From DATKNA01 sp963786765 (GTDB taxonomy: Bacteria; Actinomycetota; Actinomycetes; Actinomycetales; Kineosporiaceae): DNA of 64,000 bases. The notes below the pieces were generated by a model. The model ran no database searches and was not told where the DNA came from. It saw nothing but the letters and a program-made list of their open reading frames with translations. A program made the position numbers and the translations under genes. The DNA lies in contig CAWBAJ010000010.1 in NCBI GenBank assembly GCA_963786765.1, positions 124,001-188,000 of the forward strand, read 5' to 3'. Shown here one piece after another: positions 37,915-46,218 of this stretch; within the stretch, counting starts at the first letter, position 1; the number at the start of each line of letters is the position of its first letter.

Positions 37915-38331
37915 ATGACGACAGCGACTGCGCGACCCGGCGCCCCCGCCCGCACCTACCGTTACGCCGGCCAGACCTCGGCCGTGCTGCTCGTGGCTTT
38001 CACCGGCTCGGCGGCGTACACCCTCTACGTCACGCTCGCCGGCCTGCCCGCGGACGGCTTCTCCGCCACCTCCCCCGTCGCCTGGGCCTATTACGCCATC
38101 GGGTTCGCTGCGGCGCTCGCCGTCCGCCGCGACCGGCGCGGCGCGTGGCTGGCGCTCGCCGTGCTGTTGCCGGTCTTGCTCACCGTCAGCGTGCTCGTGT
38201 ACCCGGCGGCGTTCGTGCCCGAACTGCAGACGCCGATCGGCTGGCTGGAGAACGACGGGTACGTTTCCTTGCTCGCGGTGGCGCTCTACCTCACCGTCCA
38301 GCGGCTGCGGCGGGTCTCCCTGGTCCCCTGA
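37915..38331 (+). CDS. Small four-helix membrane protein
   Basis: A 138-residue protein with about four membrane helices (TSAVLLVAFTGSAAYTLYVTLAG, AYYAIGFAAALAVR, WLALAVLLPVLLTVSVLVYPAAFV, YVSLLAVALYLTVQRL). ATG nine bases after GGAGG. Shares its upstream motif and leader with the hemerythrin gene and diverges from the XRE/NB-ARC regulator, so it is a likely regulon member. Function unknown. Confidence 0.72.
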   Translation: MTTATARPGAPARTYRYAGQTSAVLLVAFTGSAAYTLYVTLAGLPADGFSATSPVAWAYYAIGFAAALAVRRDRRGAWLALAVLLPVLLTVSVLVYPAAFVPELQTPIGWLENDGYVSLLAVALYLTVQRLRRVSLVP

Positions 38332-38346
38332 CCGGGTCCGCCTGGG

Positions 38347-39300
38347 TCAGGCGGCGACGGGCTCCTCGACGGGAAGCACCTGTGCGTCGGCCGCCGCGCG
38401 GAGCTCGCCGAGCCGGACGAGCGCGACGCCGGCCACGACGACGACACCGCCGATCGCCTGGAGCACCGTCGGCACCTGACCGATGAACAGCCACGCGAAC
38501 GCGACCGCGAAGAGCACCTCGGCGAGGCCGACGAACGACGACAGCGTCGCCCCCAGCAGCCGCGCGCCGAGAATGCCGAGAACGTAGGCGAACGCCGCCG
38601 CGACGATCGCCAGCCCGAGCACGGGCACGAGCCAGCTCATGTGCTGCCCGGCAAGCTGAACGGGCGCGGTCGCCGTCCGGAAGGGGACGAGGCCCGCCGC
38701 GATGCCGGCCAGCATCGCGGCACCGCCGATCCAGAGGCCGGCGCACGACAGTGCGAGCGGCGGCAGCGGCTGGGCGTCGTCGCTCCCCAGGACGTAGAAG
38801 GTCGCGAGCCCGACGGCCGCGACGAGCCCCCACAGGACGCCGACGCCGTCGAGGCGGAACCCGCCGAAGACGTCGAGAACCAGCGCGAGGCCGGCCAGCG
38901 CGACCACCGCGCCCGCGAGCACGACAGGACGTGGCCGGCGGCCGTGCCGCAACCACATCCAGGCGACGACGGCGATCGTCCCCTGGTACTCCAGCAGGAG
39001 CGCGACGCCGACGGACAGGTGCGCGATCGCGTTGAAGAACGCGAACTGGGCGCCCGCGACGGCGACCACGCCGTACACGAGCATCGCTGGAGCGCTCGTG
39101 CGCAGGAGCGACCAGCGGCCCCGCATCGCGAGCGCGGCCGGGATCGTCAGCACGGCCGCCGCCAGGAGCACGCGCGCGGTGACGGCGGCGCCGGGCGTCC
39201 AGCCGGTGGCGATCAGGGATCCGGCGAAGGACCCCGAGGTGGCGAACGCCGCGGCCGAGAGGAGCACCAGCACGAGGCCGGCGACGCGTCCGTTCGACAT
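38347..39300 (-). CDS. EamA/DMT-family transporter
   Basis: A 317-residue, ten-helix drug/metabolite transporter of the EamA (RhaT-like) group with the two-fold repeat: ATSGSFAGSLIATGWTPGAAVTARVLLA in half one and SSFVGLAEVLFAVAFAWLFIGQVP in half two. ATG follows GGAGG. It diverges from a CGNR zinc-finger regulator across an 80-base spacer carrying GGGTC/GACCC half-sites, a common gene pair in actinomycetes, so the regulator probably controls this exporter. Confidence 0.88.
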   Translation of the reverse strand: MSNGRVAGLVLVLLSAAAFATSGSFAGSLIATGWTPGAAVTARVLLAAAVLTIPAALAMRGRWSLLRTSAPAMLVYGVVAVAGAQFAFFNAIAHLSVGVALLLEYQGTIAVVAWMWLRHGRRPRPVVLAGAVVALAGLALVLDVFGGFRLDGVGVLWGLVAAVGLATFYVLGSDDAQPLPPLALSCAGLWIGGAAMLAGIAAGLVPFRTATAPVQLAGQHMSWLVPVLGLAIVAAAFAYVLGILGARLLGATLSSFVGLAEVLFAVAFAWLFIGQVPTVLQAIGGVVVVAGVALVRLGELRAAADAQVLPVEEPVAA

Positions 39301-39380
39301 GGGAACCTCCGTAAGGGTCTTAGCGTTCTACACTCCTGACAGGAACGACCCTAGTAGGAGAGCTGAAAGGGGTCAAGTGC

Positions 39381-39917
39381 ATGTTTGCCCATGACACGGA
39401 ACGCGCGCTGGCGGCTGCGGTGGCCCTGGTCAACACCGGTCGCCAGGACGAGGAGCAGCTGCCGGACGTCGCCGCGCTCGACGCGTTCGTCGAGGAGTGG
39501 CAGTGGACCGGCGACCGCACCCACGACGAGGCGGAGCTCGAGGCCGTCCGCGCCTTGCGCCCGCGGCTCGCTCAGCTCTGGAGCGTCGGCGAGGACGAGG
39601 CGGCGGGCTTGGTCAACGAACTGCTCCGCGAAGCCGGCGCACTCCCCCAGCTCGTCAGGCACGACGACTACGGCTACCACATCCACGCGACGTCCCCGCA
39701 CGCACCGCTCGCCGATCGGATGGCCGTCGAGGCGGCCATGGCGTTCACCGACGTGATCCGTGCCGAGGCGCTCGACCGGCTGCGCATCTGTGAGGCCGAT
39801 CGGTGCATCGACGTGATCGTCGACCTGTCGAAGAACGCCTCGCGACGGTTCTGCGACGCGACGTGCGGCAACCGGATGAACGTGGCCGCCTACCGCCGGC
39901 GTCGCGCCCGGGCCTGA
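39381..39917 (+). CDS. ABATE/CGNR zinc-finger transcriptional regulator
   Basis: A 178-residue protein. The N-terminal ABATE ligand-binding part (ALAAAVALVNTG) precedes a C-terminal CGNR zinc finger: RLRICEADRCIDVIVDLSKNASRRFCDATCGNRMNVAAYR, with four Cys for zinc. The CGNR motif binds DNA. It diverges from the EamA transporter gene. Its last codons and stop lie in the first unit of a 50-bp tandem duplication. Confidence 0.88.
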   Translation: MFAHDTERALAAAVALVNTGRQDEEQLPDVAALDAFVEEWQWTGDRTHDEAELEAVRALRPRLAQLWSVGEDEAAGLVNELLREAGALPQLVRHDDYGYHIHATSPHAPLADRMAVEAAMAFTDVIRAEALDRLRICEADRCIDVIVDLSKNASRRFCDATCGNRMNVAAYRRRRARA

Positions 39918-40008
39918 ATCGCGGCGTCGGGTCCCGCGCCCACCGCCGACGCCGCGCCCGGGCCCGAACCGCGGCGTCGGGTCCCGCGCCCACCGCCGGC
40001 GCCGCGCT
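39893..40008 (+). repeat. 50-bp tandem duplication beginning inside the CGNR gene's 3' end
   Basis: Units begin at 39893, 39943 and 39993 (partial). The first unit includes the last codons and TGA of the CGNR gene; later units are non-coding and differ by a few bases (CCGCCGGCGTCGCGCC vs CCGCCGACGCCGCGCC). Probably slipped-strand duplication. Confidence 0.75.
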
Positions 40009-40041
40009 CCCCTCCGCACCCAGGGGGACCCTGACCTCGGA

Positions 40042-40080
40042 CCGTATGTGCTGCCCCACTCAGCGGGGCAGCGCATACGG
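40042..40080. terminator. Long hairpin, copy A of a repeated palindrome
   Basis: Sixteen-base arms CCGTATGTGCTGCCCC and GGGGCAGCGCATACGG (one G:T pair) around a 7-base loop. It lies between the 3' ends of two convergent genes, where it would terminate both. The core GCTGCCCC/GGGGCAGC and the 7-base loop recur in the hairpin at 53908. Confidence 0.65.
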
Positions 40081-40129
40081 TTTTCGGGGACACATACCTT
40101 TCCCCGCGTCCTCGCCCCCCGGGTCGTCG

Positions 40130-40351
40130 TCAGGGAGTGGTCGGCGGGTCCAGGAAGACGAGCGGCTTGGACGACGGCAGCCGCAGGCCGAACCCTCGCT
40201 GGCGCCGCCGCTCGGCGGCCCGCTGACGCTGCAGCAGCAGCTCCGCCCGCCGCAGGCGGCGCGTCTGCGCCTCGTCCTTCTCCGCCCTCGTCCCCCGCTC
40301 AGTGCCTTGCTCGTTGCTCTGCTCGCTGCTCTGTCCGGTCCAGCGCCCCAT
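40130..40351 (-). CDS. Small basic hypothetical protein (73 aa)
   Basis: A highly charged, helical 73-residue protein: Gln/Glu/Ser-rich start (MGRWTGQSSEQSNEQG), a long Arg/Glu/Leu helix and a Pro-rich end. ATG six bases after GGGAAGG, which supports translation. No membrane segment. Possibly a nucleic-acid-associated or regulatory small protein; I cannot name it. It reads toward hairpin A. Confidence 0.55.
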   Translation of the reverse strand: MGRWTGQSSEQSNEQGTERGTRAEKDEAQTRRLRRAELLLQRQRAAERRRQRGFGLRLPSSKPLVFLDPPTTP

Positions 40352-40660
40352 CCCGCACCTTCCCTCGAGTTCGCGCTCCGCACGCCCCCGAGCCGGCTGA
40401 TGTCCGCTGCCACCCCCCGCGGCGAACGGCGGCCGGCCGCCGAACCCGATTCTGGTCCGGAGGATCGAGCTCCGACGGGTCGCTGCGCCACGATCGTCCG
40501 TTCTCGGGATGGATCAACTCCGCATCGCGGAGCAGACCAGGACAGGTCAGTGCGGGAACACCTGGCTCACCGCGCCCCCGGCCGGGAGAATGCGACGACC
40601 CGGACCACCCCACGGAGGACCCATGGCGCAGTTCACGGCCCACCACGCGAGAGCCGCCTC
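40352..40660. other. Intergenic region with a possible leader peptide
   Basis: About 310 bases between divergent genes. A 13-codon frame (MAQFTAHHARAAS, 40623-40664) has a strong GGAGGA four bases before its ATG, and its TGA overlaps the GTG of the tail-tube-like gene (GTGA). It may be a translationally coupled leader, or the true N terminus of that gene separated by another indel. Nothing else is supported. Confidence 0.4.
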
Positions 40661-41074
40661 GTGACTCCGCCGGGCCCGGAGGAGCCCCTGACGGCAGCAC
40701 GGTTCACCCTCACCGCGGACGGCACGCCGATCGCGGGCGTCGTCCGCGTCTCGGCCCTGGAGCTCTCCGGCGGCGGGATCGGCGTGACCGTCGCACCGGT
40801 GACGGTCACCAGGCTGGTGGGCGGCGACGACCTCTTCCATGACTGGGCGCACGACGTGATGGGCCGCGGCGGCGACCGGACGGCGCGCAACCTCGTGCTC
40901 ACCGTCCACGACCACGCCGGCCGGCCGGTGGCCGGGTGGGAACTGCTGGGCGTGATGCCGGTGGCGTACTCCCCCGCATGCCAGCTCGACGCGCTGTCGC
41001 CCGAGGTGGTGACCGAGACCCTCACGGTGTCGGTCACTGAGGTCCGCCCGGTGCCGGGCGGATCCACGACGTAG
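40661..41074 (+). CDS. Phage tail tube (gp19)-like protein, orphan
   Basis: A 137-residue beta-rich protein. The central LVGGDDLFHDWAHDVMGRGG and the closing TLTVSVTEVRPV, with a preceding LDALSPEVVTETL, match the pattern of T4-type tail-tube/gp19 proteins that assemble contractile injection devices. No sheath, baseplate or other structural gene is near, so the role is unclear. GTG start, overlapping the stop of a 13-codon leader. Confidence 0.6.
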   Translation: MTPPGPEEPLTAARFTLTADGTPIAGVVRVSALELSGGGIGVTVAPVTVTRLVGGDDLFHDWAHDVMGRGGDRTARNLVLTVHDHAGRPVAGWELLGVMPVAYSPACQLDALSPEVVTETLTVSVTEVRPVPGGSTT

Positions 41075-41095
41075 CGCTCAGTCGCGGAACCGCGG

Positions 41096-42100
41096 TCAGG
41101 CCGCGAGCTGTTGCGCCGTCAGCACCTCCACGGTCGGCTGGCTGCCCGCGACCGCCAGGTCGCCGGTCGGGAGGGCGACGGCGGACGCTGCGTGCAGGCC
41201 GGGACGGAGCGCGATCCGGCTGTGGTCACCGGTCGCGAGATCCCACACCGTCACGTGCTCGCCGCCGACGGCGGCGACGTGGTCGGCGTCCAGCACCACC
41301 AGGGCGAGAACCCAGCTCCCGTGGGCCCCGAGCTCCTCGGGCCAGCCGCCGATCCCGAGGTCGTTCCAGAGCCGGACGACGCCGCGCTGGCCGCCGGCCG
41401 TCACCAGGGCGCCGCGGCCGATGGATGCGAGCGCCAGGGTGATCTCGCGGCGCTGACGGAGCTCGACGACGTTGCCGCCGGGTGAGCCCCAGTGCAGCAG
41501 ACGCCCGTCGCGCCCCGCGGTGACGACCGAGTCCGAGCCCAGGACGGCGACTGCCTCGATCCCCCCCGGATGCATGGCGAGGACCTCGCGGTGCCCGGGG
41601 CGCCAGGCGAGGACCTGCCCGTCGTGTCCGGCGGTGACGAGCCGGCCGTCCGGCGCGACCAGAGCACAGGTGATCCCGGCGTGGTGACACCCGACGACGG
41701 CCGCGAGCTCGTCGTCACCATCGACCGCCCGGCCGACGAGGAAACCGTCGGATCCGGCGGAGAGCAGCACGCCGCCGGACACGAGCAGGGCGCTGACGTG
41801 AGCGCCGTGCCGGCCCAGCACACGGTGCGGACCGCCGGGCCGCGTCGGGTCGACGACGACGATGTCGCCCTTCGGCCCCGTGGCCAGGAAGAGGCACGAG
41901 CCGCAGGCAGCGAGCGGGCCGCTTCCCGTTGCCGCCCGCGTCCCCACCGAAGTGAGGTCGCGCCCTGCCGGCGGCGGGGGCAGCACGCGCCTCGGCGGCG
42001 ACGGTGCACGGCGGAGAAGGGCGGGGGGCTGCTGGTCGTCGTCCGGTAACGACCGCCGAACCTGCGGAGGAACTGCGGCCGTCGCATCTTGGGACGTCAT
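41096..42100 (-). CDS. WD40-like beta-propeller protein
   Basis: A 334-residue protein made of repeats of about 40 residues (GRHGAHVSALLVSGGVLLSAGSDGFLVG, CALVAPDGRLVTAGHDGQVLAWR, VVTAGRDGRLLHW, GSWVLALVVLDADHVAAVGGEHVTVWDLATGD), typical of a seven-bladed WD40 propeller. Such proteins serve as binding platforms. Pro/Arg-rich N-terminal 60 residues; no membrane segment. ATG start giving MTSQDATAAV. It converges on the tail-tube-like gene, 21 bases apart. Confidence 0.8.
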   Translation of the reverse strand: MTSQDATAAVPPQVRRSLPDDDQQPPALLRRAPSPPRRVLPPPPAGRDLTSVGTRAATGSGPLAACGSCLFLATGPKGDIVVVDPTRPGGPHRVLGRHGAHVSALLVSGGVLLSAGSDGFLVGRAVDGDDELAAVVGCHHAGITCALVAPDGRLVTAGHDGQVLAWRPGHREVLAMHPGGIEAVAVLGSDSVVTAGRDGRLLHWGSPGGNVVELRQRREITLALASIGRGALVTAGGQRGVVRLWNDLGIGGWPEELGAHGSWVLALVVLDADHVAAVGGEHVTVWDLATGDHSRIALRPGLHAASAVALPTGDLAVAGSQPTVEVLTAQQLAA

Positions 42101-42274
42101 GACGCTCACCGTCACCTTCGTCGCGCCTTGGAGGCGTGCATGGAGATGGCGCACGGCCGCGACGGGGAGTCCTCGCGTCTGCAGATTCACACGACGCGGA
42201 CGTACCCCATGGTCACCTAGTCGTTACACGGAGGCAAGAGGCGGGGTCTACCCTTTGCCGCTCGGTTACGGCGG

Positions 42275-42838
42275 TCAGGACCGTGAGGAGGCCGCGAACA
42301 GGCCGCCGATGACGAGCAGAACGAAGAGCACTCCGAGCACGAGCAAGACCGACCCGATGATCCCGATGATCTTGGCAGCCACGGCCATCCCGCGGTTCGC
42401 CGGGTTGCGCCGGCCCTGATCGATCCCCTGGATCTCACGGTTGGCCAGGACCCAGGCCACCGGGCAGACGAGCTGGAACGCGACGAGGCCGACGATGGCG
42501 ACCACGAGGGCGAGAACCGCCTGGCTGGGCTCGGGGTACATCGCCACGTCGCCGGGGTACGGCGCGCTGCCGTAGGCGGGCTGCTGACCGTAGGGAGGGC
42601 TGCCGTAGGCGGGCTGCTGACCGTAGGGAGGGCTCCCGTACGCCGGCGGCTGACCGTAGGGAGGGCTCCCGTACGCCGGCGGTTGACCGTAGGGAGGGCT
42701 CCCGTACGCGGGCTGCCCGGACGGCGGCTGCCCGTACGCGGGTAGCCCGGACGGCGGCTGCCCGTCCACCGGCGGCTGGTCCTCCCCCGCTCCTGGCGGC
42801 GGGTACGGCTGGTCGCGCTCGCCCTCGTGCTCGGACAT
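42275..42838 (-). CDS. Pro/Tyr/Gly-repeat DUF4190-like membrane protein
   Basis: A 187-residue protein. The cytoplasmic N terminus has AYGSPPYGQ repeats (four 33-bp units at 42569-42700 with diverged flanks). Two membrane helices follow (AVLALVVAIVGLVAFQLVCPVAWVLA and KIIGIIGSVLLVLGVLFVLLVIGGLF) with the DUF4190 signature ANREIQGIDQGR between them. Proteins of this type are common in actinomycetes, function unknown; the repeats may drive clustering. Confidence 0.82.
   Translation of the reverse strand: MSEHEGERDQPYPPPGAGEDQPPVDGQPPSGLPAYGQPPSGQPAYGSPPYGQPPAYGSPPYGQPPAYGSPPYGQQPAYGSPPYGQQPAYGSAPYPGDVAMYPEPSQAVLALVVAIVGLVAFQLVCPVAWVLANREIQGIDQGRRNPANRGMAVAAKIIGIIGSVLLVLGVLFVLLVIGGLFAASSRS
42569..42700 (-). 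repeat. 33-bp tandem repeats coding AYGSPPYGQQP-type units
   Basis: Units start at 42569, 42602, 42635 and 42668. Two use GCCGTAGGCGGGCTG and two use CCCGTACGCCGGCGG at the beginning. All remain in frame. Confidence 0.8.
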
Positions 42839-42967
42839 GTCTGCCCCGATCCTCTCCGACGCCCCGCCGACCAGCCCAACCTACCGATGGTCATGGTCGG
42901 GGTGCACCCGCCGCGACCCCCGGTATGGGGACGAGCGGGCCGGCCGGCGGGCGGCGGCCCCGGTGCG

Positions 42968-44363
42968 TCAGCCGGAGGCGGGACCGGTCGGTGCGGGGGA
43001 ACTGCGCAGTGACAGCGGGGCCGGGGGGCTCGAGGAGGTCGTCGCGGACGGCGCTTCACCGGTGGCGTCCCCGGCTGCGGACCGTGCCGCCTCTTGCGCC
43101 GTCCTCAACGCGTCTCGCACCCCGGTCACCAACTCGTGCGAGGTCAGGTCGAACCGGAGCGCGCGCACCACGGCCGTCACGAGCACCGAGGCGCCGGCCG
43201 GCGGGCGCGCCGCGACGCTCGTCGCCTGCAGCAGCACGCGCGCGCCCCCGGCGAGCTCGTGACCCGGCGTCTGCACCTGCGTCGCGACGGCGCTCGCCAA
43301 CATCTCCATCGGCTCCGGCAGCTCGACCGCCTCCTCGGGCAGAACCACGGGGCGTCCGACGAGCAGCTCCGCGACCTGCCGGGCGGCGACGTCCGTGACG
43401 GCGCTGCCCTCGACCTCCCACGCCTTCTCGACCACCCGCCACGCCGGGTCCAGCTCGCCTCTCGTCGCCGCCGCGATCGCCGCCTCCTCGAGCAAGATCT
43501 CCAGGTGCGGTGCCTCGGGCGTGGAGAGCTGGTCGATGTCGGCGAGCAGTTCGTCGCCGGGACGCTGCCCGTCGTGCACCAGCCGGCGGCAGACCAGGAG
43601 GAGCGCGTCCGGACGGGGCAGGCACACGACCGTCACGGTGCTGACGGTCGTCGTCCTGTCCTCGTCGTCCGGACCGCGCCCCGCAGGCACGTACTCGACC
43701 CGTACCGCGGGCACCGGCGCCGCGGCTGCCAGCTGCTCCAGCGCCTCCGTCAGGAAGGCGACCCGGGACTCCAGTCGCTCGATCCGGCCCAGGTCGTCGT
43801 CCGCCGGTCCGAGCCACGGCAGGCCGCCCGGCCGGATGACGCGGGGCCGGTCGCGTTGCCAGGCGAGTGCGGCGATCACGCCGGTGGCGAGCACCACGAG
43901 CAGGACCACCGTGACGAGGAGAACGATCACCGGATCCGGGCCGCTGTCCGCCGGCGCCTGGACCGCGGGGCGCGCGCCCGGGCGAGGGAGTGGCCGTCGC
44001 CGCCGCCTGCACGCGGCCGATGGCCGTGCGGGCCTGCTCGTTGTCGACGTCCTGGGTGAGGGCCTGCACGTAGAGGTCCTCGGCCTCCGCGAGGCTCCCG
44101 CGCCGCTCCGCCGAGGCCGCTCGAGCGAGGAGCAGCCCGACCTTCGCCTGCGCGTTCTGGACGTCGTGCTGGCCGTCAGTGGCGCAGTCGCCCTCGGAGG
44201 CGCGCTGCGCATCCAGGTACCGGGAGAGCGCGGCGGTGAGGTGGTGCCCGTCGGCGAGCGCGGCGGCCTGCCGGCAGATCGGCGTGGGTGCGCCCGAGCA
44301 GGCCACGAGGACGGGCAGGACGAGGACGCCGAGCAGCGTCAGCGCCGCCCGCCGACGTCCCAT
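42968..44363 (-). CDS. Lipoprotein/membrane protein with internal helix (single frame break)
   Basis: About 464 residues if one base is removed. The ATG follows GGGAGGGGG. A lipobox-type signal (VLPVLVAC) is followed by a TPR-like helical domain (LSRYLDAQRASEGD ... AEAEDLYVQALTQDVDNEQARTAIG). A linker with the frame break (extra base in a run of four G on the plus strand, 43967-43970) leads to a membrane helix (VIVLLVTVVLLVVLATGVIAAL). A helical C-terminal domain follows (LVCRRLVHDGQRPGDELLADI ...) that I do not recognise. N terminus outside and C terminus inside is the likely topology. A signal relay is possible, not shown. Confidence 0.65.
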
Positions 44364-44498
44364 GTCGCCCCCTCCCGTGCCGCGCCCATCCTTCTGGGCG
44401 ACGACCTGCCCCACAACCCCCGCCGATCCCCCCGTGGGCCCCGGGCGGGACGGCGGTCAGGCCGCCGCGTGCTGGACGCCGGCGTGCCCGGACATGGG

Positions 44499-44531
44499 TC
44501 GGCCCTCCGTGACCGTGTCACGGAGGGCCGA
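44499..44531. terminator. Strong hairpin terminator
   Basis: TCGGCCCTCCGTGAC, loop CGT, then the exact complement. A 15-bp perfect stem just after the GlsB-like gene, facing leftward transcription. Confidence 0.8.
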
Positions 44532-44548
44532 GCCGAGCGTGGACGGCG

Positions 44549-44827
44549 TCAGACGCGGGTGCCGCGACGGCTGCCGACGGCCCGGTAGATCAGCAGCGCG
44601 ATGATCGCGCCGATGATCGAGCCGATGATGCCGGACGGCTGCAGCGCGCCCGCGCTCGCGTCCTTGTGGAACAGCAGGTAGCCGAGGAACCCACCGATGA
44701 ACGAGCCGACGATGCCGAGCACGATCGTCGCGAGGATGCCCATCGGGTCCGGGCCGGGAACGACGGCGCGGGCGACGAAACCGGCGATGGCGCCGACGAT
44801 GATCATGACGATGATCAAGCCGAGCAC
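44549..44827 (-). CDS. GlsB/YeaQ/YmgE family membrane protein
   Basis: A 92-residue protein with three Gly-rich helices (IIVMIIVGAIAGFVARAVVPG, ILATIVLGIVGSFIGGFLGY, IIGSIIGAIIALLIYRAV), the standard form of the transglycosylase-associated/GlsB family found in stress regulons. ATG five bases after GGAGG. Followed by a strong terminator, so monocistronic. Confidence 0.9.
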   Translation of the reverse strand: MLGLIIVMIIVGAIAGFVARAVVPGPDPMGILATIVLGIVGSFIGGFLGYLLFHKDASAGALQPSGIIGSIIGAIIALLIYRAVGSRRGTRV

Positions 44828-44973
44828 ATGGACCTCCTGAGGTGAGGGGGCTGCAGGGGATGCAGGCTCCGTCCACTCGCGTCATACCCGATCACTGCGC
44901 GCCTCAACCCTGCCGGAGGGGTGGATTACGCAACTCTCTGTCACGTACGCCGCGACGAGACCGTCCGTTCCGT

Positions 44974-46137
44974 TCACGCGCAGAAGGCCGAGACCGTGTC
45001 GACGAGTACCGACGCGTAGAGGCGCACCTGTTCGAGGTCCACCCACTCGTCCGCCGCGTGCAGCCCGCCGCCGCCCGGGCCGCACACGATGGTCGGCACC
45101 CCCGCCGCCTCCCACAGCGCGGACTCCATCCAGTACGGCGCGCCGACCTCTGCCGGCGTCCGGCCGTGCCGCTCCAGCGCTGCGGTGAGCTCCCTGACGA
45201 GGCGGCCGCCGGCCGGTGAGGAGGGGTCGTGCTCCCATGCCTCCCGAGCGAGCCCCAGCACGGCGACCGCCTGTACGGACGGGTCGTCGTTCCGCAGCCC
45301 GGTGAGGATCCGCTCGACCTCGTCCAGCGCCCGGGTGGCGCGCTCACCGGGCACGGTCCGGCGCTCCACGACCGCCTGCGCCTGTTCCGCCAGCACGAAC
45401 GGTGACGAACCGCCGGACACGGTGGCCGCCTGCAGGCTGCCGCCGCCGACGAGCGGATGGGACCGGGCGGCGGCGAGCTCGGCGTTGCGCGACTCGATCG
45501 CCGTCAGCAGCCGGCCGAGGTGCGCGACGGCGTTGACGCCCAGCTCCGGCTGCGAGCTGTGGGCGGCACGGCCGGCGAGGGTCACCTCGACGAGGGCGTA
45601 GCCGCGGTGCGCCACGACGAGGTCGAGACCGGTGGGCTCCCCCACGACGCACGCGTCGGGGAGCCTGCCGCCGAGGTGCTTGAGAACGGCCTCGGTCCCG
45701 ATGCTGCCGTGCTCCTCGTCTGCCACCAGGGCGAGCAGGACGTCGCCGGACACCCGGCTCGCCGCGACCGCCTCGGCGGCGGCGACCATCGAGGCCACCC
45801 CGCCTTTCATGTCGGCGGCACCGCGGCCCAGTAGGCGGTCGCCGTCCACGGTGCCGGAGAAGGGGTCGCTCATCCCGGCGACGCCGACTGTGTCGAGGTG
45901 ACCGTTGAGCAGGATCTTTCGCCCGTGCCCGGTGCCGGTGCTCCGGGCCAGCAGGCTCGGACGGCGACCTGCGGTGACCACGTCGACGTCGAAGCCGCGG
46001 GCGCCGAGCCGCTGTGCGAGGTGGGCGACGATCGCACCCTCGCCGGCCGCGCCGGGGACGAGCGCGGGGTTGACGCTGTCGATCCGGACGAGGTCGACCG
46101 CCAGCTCCGCCGCGGCCCGGGCCGCATCCGTGTCCAT
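44974..46137 (-). CDS. ArgE/DapE/ACY1-family metallo-deacylase (M20)
   Basis: A 387-residue zinc peptidase/deacylase with its ligand blocks: NGHLDTVG (first His and Asp), GRGAADMKGG (bridging Asp), ADEEHGSIG (catalytic Glu pair) and the terminal GGGGLHAADEWV. By family it removes acyl groups from amino acids such as N-acetylornithine or N-succinyl-diaminopimelate; no biosynthetic partners are adjacent, so the substrate is open. Start ATG giving MDTDAARAAAELA. Confidence 0.88.
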   Translation of the reverse strand: MDTDAARAAAELAVDLVRIDSVNPALVPGAAGEGAIVAHLAQRLGARGFDVDVVTAGRRPSLLARSTGTGHGRKILLNGHLDTVGVAGMSDPFSGTVDGDRLLGRGAADMKGGVASMVAAAEAVAASRVSGDVLLALVADEEHGSIGTEAVLKHLGGRLPDACVVGEPTGLDLVVAHRGYALVEVTLAGRAAHSSQPELGVNAVAHLGRLLTAIESRNAELAAARSHPLVGGGSLQAATVSGGSSPFVLAEQAQAVVERRTVPGERATRALDEVERILTGLRNDDPSVQAVAVLGLAREAWEHDPSSPAGGRLVRELTAALERHGRTPAEVGAPYWMESALWEAAGVPTIVCGPGGGGLHAADEWVDLEQVRLYASVLVDTVSAFCA

Positions 46138-46218
46138 TCGTCCAGCCTGACAGCGCGGCGACGCGCGGGGAAACGCGCCCCGGTCGGCGTGGCGGCGCTC
46201 CGTGTCCGCAAGGTGTCG

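Noticed and set aside
40661..41074. Prophage or contractile injection system
   Set aside because: No sheath, baseplate, capsid, integrase or lysis gene within the window.
42569..42700. Possible CRISPR or regulatory repeat
   Set aside because: Units stay in frame and encode a Tyr/Pro/Gly repeat inside a membrane protein.
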